DNA from: Zancudomyces culisetae
Taxonomy: Eukaryota > Kickxellomycota > Harpellomycetes > Harpellales > Legeriomycetaceae
Length of the DNA: 14,695 nucleotides
Reading direction: 5' to 3'
Assembly (NCBI GenBank): GCA_001969505.1
Contig: LSSK01000768.1
Location: forward strand, 1-14,695
Positions 1 to 7,456 of this stretch are shown here, piece by piece (positions within the stretch are counted from its first letter, which is position 1; each line of letters begins with the position of its first letter). The notes below the pieces were generated by a model. That model was not told where the DNA came from and did not search any database. It was given only the letters and a program-made list of their open reading frames with translations. A program made the translations under genes and the position numbers.

Positions 1-2259
1 ATATCTTGAGTGATAAGGTCAGATATAAACTTCAAATCTCATATACAATATGCAACCATTTTCTCTGGTCTTTCAATAGGTCAAATATGAAATTCGTATA
101 TTCTCTTAAGTATACCGATTCGATACAAGGCCCTTTAACTAGTTCACAATAAATACAAATGGTGGAAGATTTGAGAGATAATAAAAAACCAACAATAATG
201 TAAACTGCCACCAAAGTGAGAATATAATGTACAAACAAGCAAAAAAAAAAGTGGCGCAAAAAAAAAAACGATTGCATCTCTTATGTGAAGAGGAGAATTT
301 TGGGGATAAAGATAATGCTGCTACACTATATAGAATATAGAATTATTTTCTCTCCAGGGTCCAGTTTACTTTGGGTGCAAAACATATTTACCGTTTCTTG
401 ATAAAATCACTCCACAGACTATTTTTTTTCGGAAATAGCGGAATTGTATTTTTCAAAGGTAGTAAGGTAGGTTTCCTTACTAAGAACCTTGAACACAGTT
501 GTACTGTAAGTGTTTCCAGGAAATCCGCATCTTTTACAATACAAAAACCAAAGATACTTTTCTACACCAATAAAAGGTAGAAATGTGGTGCTTGCTTCAA
601 GTATGCATCCACATATACCTGTAATGGGATATATTCGTATACGCATTGTATACAAACAATCATAGCGTTTTTTGAGTAATACAGGTTAGAGAAAATATTA
701 TGTTTGTCTTTTTATCTTAGTTTATGATGTTGCTTGTTAATGTTGGTATGTGTGCAGTATGCTTTGTTTTTCTCATTACAAAAACAAGTTAATAGTCGCA
801 TTATGAATCGATAAATAAATGGCGTGATTTTGGTAATTTGATTTACTAATATATTTTCTGATTTCTTTTCATTTTCACATTTTTCTTTAGGTGATAAAGG
901 ATTTTTGCTCTGAAATCACATTTTTTAATATACCAAAAAAAAATATGGTGAAATAGACTGAAATAACGCAGAATAAAGCATAACTGAAAAAGACTATTAG
1001 CCAGGTAAAATATGACACAATTGAGTATCTCCAGCCGAATGAATTAGCATGTTGATCACATGGACCACTTTTACGCAACGTTTCTTGACATTTATTTGTA
1101 ATTTTTCATCACATTGTTCATTATTTTTTTTCCCTCTGTTAAGATTTCGGTGTAGAAAATGGTGTTGATTTACATTTTTTCGGCGAGGAAGGAGATAGCT
1201 AATGAACAAGGTCGAATCTTCAAAATCTCAGTAATCAGCATTTCAATCATTTCGTTTTGTCGAGAGCAACAAACAGCTTTCTTCCAAATGTGTTTGAGGT
1301 TATTGGAAAGTATTCAAGGTGAATAGACAAAACCTGATTTTCCTTTTTATTTAACAGGAAGGCAGTTAATAGCCGGTTCCCTCCAAAAAAAACAACAATA
1401 TTTAGTTTACACACAACTACACAAAAAAAAGGAGGTTAAATGCGTTAAATTGCGTTCTGAGACCAAAGCATTGATTCATGTGGGAGGATTATTCCTTTAT
1501 TAAGGGGTAGAATGGGAAATTGAATCAAGATTGTTAAAGACCACTTTTGAATCGTGTAAGTGGCTGTAAAAGTCAAGTGTTATGCTCTGTACAGAAAAAG
1601 GGATACCAACCTGACCATTTACGACTCTTTTTTCTCGGTGGTATATTAAAAGTTGACGTTTTTAACTGGGCCTCTTACTCTTTCCAAAATTGCGGTTTCC
1701 AAACTTGCCAAATGATGAAAAAAAATTAGCTATTATTGGGGGTATTTTTTGATGTAGTAATGCCAAAGTAATAAAAGTGGCCTATTCGCAAAAAATAGAA
1801 AAGTGGCCTTTTTTGCTCAAAAAAGACAGTTTAATGTTGATAAAAAAAAATAACGTGAAAGTTTTACATAACCCACAAAAAAAAAAGGTGCTTTGCAATT
1901 GTTAATAATTATTAAAGGTGTCGTGACCTTTCATAGTGCTAGTGTTCCTAGCCTTTTTTTTCGCCATTCTAGCAATTTGAATGAGATGAATTGTACAATT
2001 TTATCAGTAGAATAGGTTCTGGTATAATAAATGTAAAAAAACGACAGTCTTCGCCTTCAGCTTGAATCATACTAAATCAATAAACTATAAATACCAAGAC
2101 ATATTCGCAAAAAAAAAAAGATATCACCAAAGAGAAACATTACAAAAATACATCCATACATTTACAAAAAGCTATTTATATAGTTAGATTATAATTGTTG
2201 CACAATCTATTAGCCTTGGCAAAAAGAAAGTAACAAACAAGCACACAGAACAATAAAAA
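1..2259. other. AT-rich region without a convincing gene
   Basis: About 2.26 kb with many A and T homopolymer runs and stops in all frames. The longest ATG-led frame (minus strand, 277 to 32, 81 codons) begins with a poly-T-encoded Phe-rich stretch and has no recognisable domain. Other short frames begin at TTG or lack coding-like composition. Small structures visible are a loose 26-bp direct repeat at 1773-1824 (shared core AAAAGTGGCCT), a TATTCGCAAAAAA word at 1783 and again at 2102, and a 6-bp inverted repeat at 1914-1931 (AAAGGT...ACCTTT). No tRNA, rRNA or transposon terminal repeat was recognised. The right end probably holds the promoter of the gene at 2260. Confidence 0.6.
2086..2093 (+). 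promoter_or_regulatory. Candidate TATA box for the 238-aa gene
   Basis: The sequence TATAAATA matches the eukaryotic TATA consensus and lies 166 bp before the ATG at 2260. A weaker TATATA at 2177-2182, 77 bp before the ATG, is the alternative. If the first is used the 5' leader would be roughly 130 nt. This is pattern recognition in very AT-rich DNA, so chance matches are likely. Confidence 0.35.
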
Positions 2260-2976
2260 ATGACAGTCATAGGAAGTGGCCAAAATGTTTTAGTAGGCAC
2301 CCATGCTTCAGATTTCTTGGATAGCCACAATATCCACATCCGGAAAGCCGCAGCATCAAGCCCCTTGGAGCGTACAATTGATGCAGAGTACACAATACTG
2401 GATCGTGATGATCATGTTGTAGGGTACATACAGGATGTACTGCCTAGATCTTTTTACTCCAAGATACGAGGGTATGATGATGGTGTCAGCTACATAGTCA
2501 AAGATGTACACGGCGAAAATGTGCTTTCAATAACAAATAGTGTTCCAGGAAAAAACGAGAGACTAGTCATCAAAGGTTTCCAGGGTACCAAGAAAGCAAA
2601 AACTATTGGGTATTGCTACCAACCACCAGGACTTTCCAACCACTCAATAAAGCTTAGCCTGGCTGTTAACATGGAGGATTTTGGTAGAATTAAACCAAAG
2701 ACAGGAACAAGCGGTATAATCGCAATAACTAACGAAGAAAACGAAAGAGATGTCCTAGCGACATTATCTATCAAGAAAAAAGTTTCCGGAGACGAAAAAT
2801 CGACCGCAAATGAAGCCCAAAATGATATAGAGATTGTATTTTGCGATGAAAAACAACAATCATGTTCCAACCCAGACTCAGAGCAAAATGTACCCAAACT
2901 GGGTACAAAACTATCACTTGAACAGAAGGCCATTATACTCTCATCAGTATTCTATAGGTCGCTCAATGCTGTCTAG
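2260..2976 (+). CDS. Hypothetical protein, possibly Tubby C-terminal/LURP-one-like
   Basis: Single-exon frame of 238 codons starting at ATG in an A-rich context (AATAAAAAATGAC) and ending in TAG. I see no signal peptide and no clear internal membrane segment. Residues about 38-180 alternate short beta-like hydrophobic stretches with polar turns (YTILDRDDHVVGYIQ, SYIVKDVHGENVLSI, RLVIKGFQG). That pattern recalls the LURP-one/scramblase/Tubby C-terminal superfamily, a 12-strand barrel closed around a hydrophobic helix. The last 20 residues (QKAIILSSVFYRSLNAV) could be that helix. Residues about 175-220 are hydrophilic and probably a disordered insertion. The gene is convergent with the Mgr3-like gene, with 392 bp between stops. 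The reading frame is believable. The fold is only a suggestion, and a lineage-specific protein is the alternative. Confidence 0.75.
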   Translation: MTVIGSGQNVLVGTHASDFLDSHNIHIRKAAASSPLERTIDAEYTILDRDDHVVGYIQDVLPRSFYSKIRGYDDGVSYIVKDVHGENVLSITNSVPGKNERLVIKGFQGTKKAKTIGYCYQPPGLSNHSIKLSLAVNMEDFGRIKPKTGTSGIIAITNEENERDVLATLSIKKKVSGDEKSTANEAQNDIEIVFCDEKQQSCSNPDSEQNVPKLGTKLSLEQKAIILSSVFYRSLNAV

Positions 2977-3368
2977 AAAAGTTTGTTTTGATCAGCTTTA
3001 AGCACAACTGTGGAATATTACTCAAATGAAATTCAAAAATTATTATCAATACATGATGTACATTATTAACTTTTAATATTGTACACTTTTATATGCTTTT
3101 AGTTTTATTATTTAAATTTATAGTTCTTTGTATTTTAATAAAAACGATTATGTATTAAAATTATTCACAAACAGTGGGAATGCAGTACAATAGAAACGGT
3201 CGAAGCAAAGTAGGATGACCAAGTAATCGTCCTTTATACCACTTTCCCTTTAAACGCGACACTAATCTATCAAAGGTAAAAAAGGACAACCAATAATGGT
3301 ACTTCTAGGGCTATATAGCCAAAGTTTAGGCTGAGGTTAAAGGGCATTGCAACGGCATAAAGTAAACT
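2977..3368. other. Convergent 3' intergenic region
   Basis: The spacer between two stop codons facing each other. It must hold the 3' ends and polyadenylation signals of both genes. An AATAAA hexamer lies at about 3137 on the plus strand, and the region 3050-3170 is extremely AT-rich. The plus-strand gene has a TGTACATTA word at 3056-3064, about 80 nt past its stop, resembling Pumilio-family 3' UTR sites. No further gene is seen. Confidence 0.55.
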
Positions 3369-4827
3369 CTAATTTGAAATCCTAGACAGCGCATCTGATG
3401 CATTTATCTGACCAGGTCTATAATCTGCCATCTTAGAGGCTTCTAAGGCCTGATTGTAAAAGTATTTAGCTTTTACCATATCATTTTTCAGCTATGTGGT
3501 TCAAATACATATGATTATTTGTTAGATCAATTAAATGGTGGTAAATGATGATAAATGTGATATAAATATTGTGTACCTCAAATATGTGGCCCTGGTCGTA
3601 GATCAAAGAAATAGAGCTGTGGATACAATCTGGATTCGTAGGGTACTCCTTAGAAAGAGATAGGCCGTTGTCTATCCAAATTTGTGCATCCGATAAATCG
3701 TTTCTGAGAATAGCAATATTGGTAAGATGCGTCATCAAAACACAAGATTTACACGATTCAGATTCTTTTTTGGAGTCGACAGATGGTTTTAGCAAATCCA
3801 GCGACCTGATCAACAGTGGATATGCAAAATCGTACTTTTCGATTTTGGAGAAAAAGTTCGAGCAGTTGTAAAGCAGGCTAGTTAGTGTGTAAGCTGATAG
3901 AAACTTGGGAAGTGTCTTTGGATCAAATAGCTTTGTAATTTCGCTCATTTCACTGCCGTTGGAGGGTTGATATGTCGTGCTGTAATACTTGCTATAGGCC
4001 CCCAAAACTGTGTTTAAACAAAATGTATAGCGAGTTTCTGCATTATTGTAATCTGAAAGGTAGTCAAAATTATCGTTGTTAAATATCGTCCCCTTGTATT
4101 TGCTTTCGTCTCCCAGCTTTTCATAAGTCTCTGCCAGTTTATTTATGGCACCAATTCCTCTCATATATTTCTCCAATTCACCCTGTATCTTTGCAGATTT
4201 TTTTTTAGTGTAAGCACTACTTGAATTTACCAATTTTTCGACAACCAAAGTATACTCGGCCAGTTCTTCAGCAGTAAATATTCTGCTCACAAGATCCTCA
4301 AGGTAGTATAAAGCTTTTTCGTAATCTCCGCTGGTTGAATATATCTCTGCAACTCTCGCTTCGATTCCTGTTATTCTATTGTCATCTCTTTTCATCGATG
4401 AAAATTTTCCGCTACCACTTGCAGTACTTCCTTTTTCGTTTTCAGTTGCTATATTATCCATAATCTCTAAAGCTTCTGTATAGTATTTTGCTGCTAGCTC
4501 CAGATCTCGTTTTTCTCCTATCTGTAAATAGCTCTCACCGCCCTTTCGCAATAACTTTTGCACCTCTTTGGGATATATAGTAGCCGGTCCGAAAAAGAAC
4601 ATGTACCCTTGATATGCGAATACGCTGATACATACAGCTGAGCCGGTGACTATCAGAGCCAATCTACCAGCTTCGGTATCTAAAAACCCTGGGTTGCTTG
4701 AATATGATCTGGAATTCGTGTTTTTGTATTCGAATTTTGGTATTCTCTGTCTTGGTACCATAAAGGACATTTGTTTATGGAATAGTCGAGGCACCGTCCT
4801 CGCTCTTTGTGTAAAGTGTTTAAACAT
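3369..4827 (-). CDS. Mgr3-like mitochondrial inner-membrane TPR protein (two exons)
   Basis: Exon 1 runs 4827-3577 (417 codons) and exon 2 runs 3491-3369 (40 codons plus TAG), giving a 457-aa product. Residues 1-45 are rich in Arg, Lys, Ser and hydroxyl residues with no acid before E33, and contain RSYSSNPG, typical of a mitochondrial presequence. A membrane helix spans about 56-79. Tetratricopeptide-like helix pairs follow: about 94-125 (LELAAKYYTEALEIM), 153-186 (EIYSTSGDYEKALYYLEDLV), about 305-345, 355-395 and the terminal exon (KAKYFYNQALEASKMA). This order, presequence then one TM then TPRs, is that of Mgr3 (about 500 aa in yeast). With Mgr1, Mgr3 is an adaptor of the i-AAA protease Yme1 that delivers substrates in the intermembrane space. 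Without splicing the frame adds 31 hydrophobic residues and stops, losing the last TPR segment. The family call rests on architecture and remembered resemblance. Other mitochondrial TPR proteins are possible. Confidence 0.8.
3492..3576 (-). other. Spliceosomal intron of the Mgr3-like gene, 85 bp
   Basis: On the minus strand the donor is GAG|GTACAC and the acceptor is CACATAG|CTG. A CTAAC branch-point motif lies at 3521-3525, about 29 nt before the acceptor. The intron is phase 0. Its length is not a multiple of three. Joining codons GHIFE to LKNDM opens a frame of exactly 40 residues that resembles a TPR helix pair and ends in TAG, which supports the boundaries. The donor after GTA is not the best consensus, so a small shift is conceivable, but the phase and the coding quality of exon 2 argue for this one. 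Confidence 0.8.
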
Positions 4828-5922
4828 TTTTTCTGTTTTCTAAACTCTACAAGATCTGGCTGTGCTAGAATAATACTTAAAAGCTTATCAGGTTAGTTTA
4901 TTTATTTGTTTTATGCTTCAAAGTGTGTATCAAGAAAATTTTGCAGGTCTTGTAGGTTGTATTTACGAAATGTCGGGTGTTTTTTTAATAAAAAAAGGTA
5001 ACTTGATGGTTCAAATTGGCTAGCTTTAAAAATGGAAACTCAATATCAATCCTCTACATTTACAAAATATGCATCAATACACTTGTATATAGCTTATGCC
5101 AAGCAAGCAAAATATTCACCAATACGTATGTCGTGAAAAGAAAAGCTGTTTGTAAAACACTTGATGGGTACAAAGATTTTCGGTGTTGTGCTATCTCAGT
5201 TTTTCTACTATCTGGGAATGATAGATTTATTTTTTTGAGGATGTTTTTCCTCATAAACATTTACCTCTGCTATTTATGGCTCTATTTATGGGTATATCTT
5301 GGGATAATATATTTATTATTTACTCGAGTTGAATTAAGAACGAAAACAATCTAATATTATGATGGTAAGATCTATTCAGAGCTTAGCAAAAATGCTTGCT
5401 TTTCAAAACGTACGATACCACCCTCCTAGTTTACAAAGCGTCATATATATCAAATTGAAATAATCAAAAGTCTGTAAGAAACCCAACCTTTCACAATGTA
5501 AAAGCCTAGGATCATCTGTGTACCTAAATAAGTAGAATAAAGTGCCAAAATACGAATTGAAAAAATAATTAATCAGTTTCTCCCCTCCCCTAACTTTCTC
5601 CTCCTCAAGCAGTATCTAGTACAAAATAAGGTGTGTATGAGAAATATTTCCTAGAAACCTGTATTTTGTGTACTCCTGTGTTTAATATTATCCGAGATAT
5701 TCGAGAACAGGCTTGATGGAATATTAAAATATTAAAAAGATGTTAGAATGATTCATTTCTCTGTTCCATATAAAGTAATACTTAGTAGTCTTTTCGTGTT
5801 GAATTCTCAGTTTAAAGATACAGATATTACTTTTAAAAAACCAAAATATACACTGCCAATAGACTCTTATACGCGAGAGCCCACAAACCAGAAATACAAA
5901 CAAAAAGGACAAGACAAAAAAA
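4828..5922. other. Intergenic region between divergent genes
   Basis: About 1.1 kb between the starts of the minus-strand Mgr3-like gene and the plus-strand secreted-protein gene, so it must hold both promoters. No TATA box is evident near the Mgr3-like start. For the other gene a TATAAAG lies at 5769-5775. The longest open frame (5016-5354) lacks an ATG near its beginning and shows no domain. No RNA gene was recognised. Confidence 0.5.
5769..5775 (+). promoter_or_regulatory. Candidate TATA box for the secreted-protein gene
   Basis: TATAAAG lies 147 bp upstream of the ATG at 5923, allowing a leader of about 90-120 nt. The leader would end in an A-rich tract (GACAAAAAAAATG), an initiation context shared with other genes here. 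Chance occurrence cannot be excluded. Confidence 0.3.
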
Positions 5923-6300
5923 ATGAAGATATTAAGTGTAGTACCCCTTATGGTCTTATCCATATCTGTGCTATGGGCCCAAAATAAGTGTGAAACACCA
6001 AATGGTACTGGGCATGGAATCACTGGTGACTACAATTTAGGGACAGCTAGGTTAACATGTCGAGCAGGAGAAACATGTGCTATGATAAATAAAGGTGGTG
6101 AGTGCAGGGATGCTAGTGGAACAGTGGTGTACCGTTGTATTTTTGGTAAAAACAGAGATCCACGCTCTATCAAGTGTGGCCCCACGACGGCATCTGATAC
6201 TCCTTTTTCGGTAGACCCATCTAGTGGTGGATCACAACCAGTTGATTTCAGTATGTCAGTATTAGGCGTGGTATTTGCTTGTGCATATGCATTATTCTAG
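5923..6300 (+). CDS. Small secreted cysteine-rich protein with GPI-type tail
   Basis: Frame of 125 codons, intronless as read. Residues 1-19/20 form a classical signal peptide (Lys2, a hydrophobic core, then LWAQ). The mature part has six cysteines at 23, 46, 52, 61, 72 and 85, enough for three disulfides, and an N-glycosylation sequon NGT at 27-29. It is followed by a Ser/Thr/Pro/Gly-rich linker (about 87-107, with SSGGS as a plausible omega site) and a hydrophobic end (about 108-125) with a seventh Cys at 120. That layout is typical of GPI-anchored fungal cell-surface proteins. I recognise no named family; the Cys spacing does not match CFEM or hydrophobin patterns, which have eight cysteines. 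It could be a wall protein, adhesin or effector-like protein. The secretory route is well supported; the role is unknown. Confidence 0.8.
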   Translation: MKILSVVPLMVLSISVLWAQNKCETPNGTGHGITGDYNLGTARLTCRAGETCAMINKGGECRDASGTVVYRCIFGKNRDPRSIKCGPTTASDTPFSVDPSSGGSQPVDFSMSVLGVVFACAYALF

Positions 6301-6935
6301 CTATCTCTTTATTTTTTGCTTTTTACTTGGCTTTCACCTCAGTTAGAGATTGGTTAAATAGTTAGTTCAAACTCTTTGTAGCAAGTAGATACAAGCGGGC
6401 ACCCCTAAATGGTTAAATGTATGATATTTACTCAGCTGATTTGCATTAAGTTATTATTTTTTGATTAGAAAGGTAAATACACTGGGCAAAGTTAGAAAAA
6501 GAGACATCCAATTCTAAGTTTCATGCTTTACAAGGATGAACATATCTCTAGTTATGCAATGTTAGTTAGATAGGTATTTAGTAGAGCGAATTGGTTTTTG
6601 AACTTGTAAAAGCTTATTGTCAAAAGGTATAAGTGTGGTAAAGGTAGCAAGAGCAATATGAGTAGTTATCAGGGAGTGTGGCGTGTTATTTGGACAAAGG
6701 GTGTATCTGGTGTATAGTTACATTGAATTATTTCAGGATTCTTTGGCTCTTTGTAAATCTTGGCCAGTCTTGGAGGCATTGTACTAATTGTATATTTTGA
6801 TGTCCTAGGCCAATTTGTGTTTTTCTATAATAAAAAAATAAAATTTAATAAAGCTAGCATAGGTAATCCAACTCTTTAAAAAGAATATCAAAAACAAAAA
6901 CTGAACACTTTGGAGAATCAAGAGGTAAATATTTG

Positions 6936-6958
6936 GAATGTTTTGGAACCTTGTAGAA
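6936..6958 (+). promoter_or_regulatory. Candidate step-type heat-shock element
   Basis: Three perfect GAA triplets start at 6936, 6946 and 6956, exactly 10 bp apart. Between them, at the 5-bp register where TTC would stand, are the half-matching TTT and TTG. GAA units repeated with one empty step between them form the known step-type HSE bound by Hsf1 trimers in yeast. It lies about 500 bp before the Hsp110 ATG and about 425 bp before its TATA box, which is distant for a fungal promoter. Hsp110 genes are normal Hsf1 targets, which raises the prior. Confidence 0.4.
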
Positions 6959-7383
6959 AAAAAGTGCTGTTGCGAAAAATAGATTGCATAAATTCATGTA
7001 AATCAAAAACAAGGCGCCATATTTTTTTACTATAATTTATACTCTTGGAAAATGGCTCCTAAAGAAATAGAAAGAGGTAGAAAATGCGAAATTGTTGAAT
7101 CAAAACGAGGGGATGGGGGGAAGTAGCATGTTTTAGAGAATAAGGGAAGGGAATTGGTGATTTTATTTGATAATTTATAACGTAAATATTATAAAAAAAA
7201 TTTCCAAAAAACAGAACAACAAAGCTCAACAAAAGTCGGCAATTTATTTGCTTTTATAAACGAATACAGACTATTTAATTGGACAGGTTGAGAAAAAAAT
7301 TTTATATTTTTTTAAAAAGCTAATTCATTTTTTTTAGCATCTAGGTGGGTATATGGAAAAAAGCAAATAAAAATAAAAAGCGA

Positions 7384-7391
7384 TATAAATA
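7384..7391 (+). promoter_or_regulatory. TATA box of the HSP110 gene
   Basis: TATAAATA lies 65 bp before the ATG at 7457, followed by an A-rich leader without upstream ATG after the box. It is a full consensus match at a sensible distance for a strongly expressed, stress-inducible gene. Confidence 0.5.
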
Positions 7392-7456
7392 AGCTTAGTA
7401 AAATTCATTACCAACAAGGCAAAAATAAACCAGAATAGAAGTAAAAGAATTAAAAT

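Larger units (their letters stand above)
6301..7456. other. Intergenic region upstream of the HSP110 gene
   Basis: About 1.16 kb of AT-rich spacer holding the 3' end of the secreted-protein gene (an AATAAA-like stretch is near 6829-6851) and the promoter of the Hsp110 gene. Recognisable elements are a candidate step-type heat-shock element at 6936-6958, a G-rich tract at about 7108-7125 and a TATA box at 7384-7391. No open frame of interest. Confidence 0.55.

Noticed and set aside
220-240. TGTACATTATATT word shared with the 47-bp repeat (on the opposite strand)
   Set aside because: A 13-base AT-rich match is expected several times by chance in a window of this size and composition.
32-277. 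81-codon minus-strand frame rich in Phe at its start
   Set aside because: Its N-terminus is translated poly-T, it has no recognisable domain, and it runs nearly to the window edge; not strong enough to call a gene.
371-655. Overlapping short frames on both strands
   Set aside because: The plus-strand frame starts at TTG, not ATG, and neither shows a domain or a coding-like pattern.
5008-5020. GGTTCAAATTGG, similar to a tRNA B box
   Set aside because: No matching A box, acceptor stem or cloverleaf could be built around it.
5016-5354. 112-codon plus-strand frame with hydrophobic end
   Set aside because: It opens at a TTG, and the first in-frame ATG is far downstream. The composition is what AT-rich DNA gives by chance.
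5748-5987. 79-codon plus-strand frame overlapping the secreted-protein gene
   Set aside because: It overlaps the signal-peptide region in another frame, shows no domain, and probably lies in the leader or promoter of that gene.
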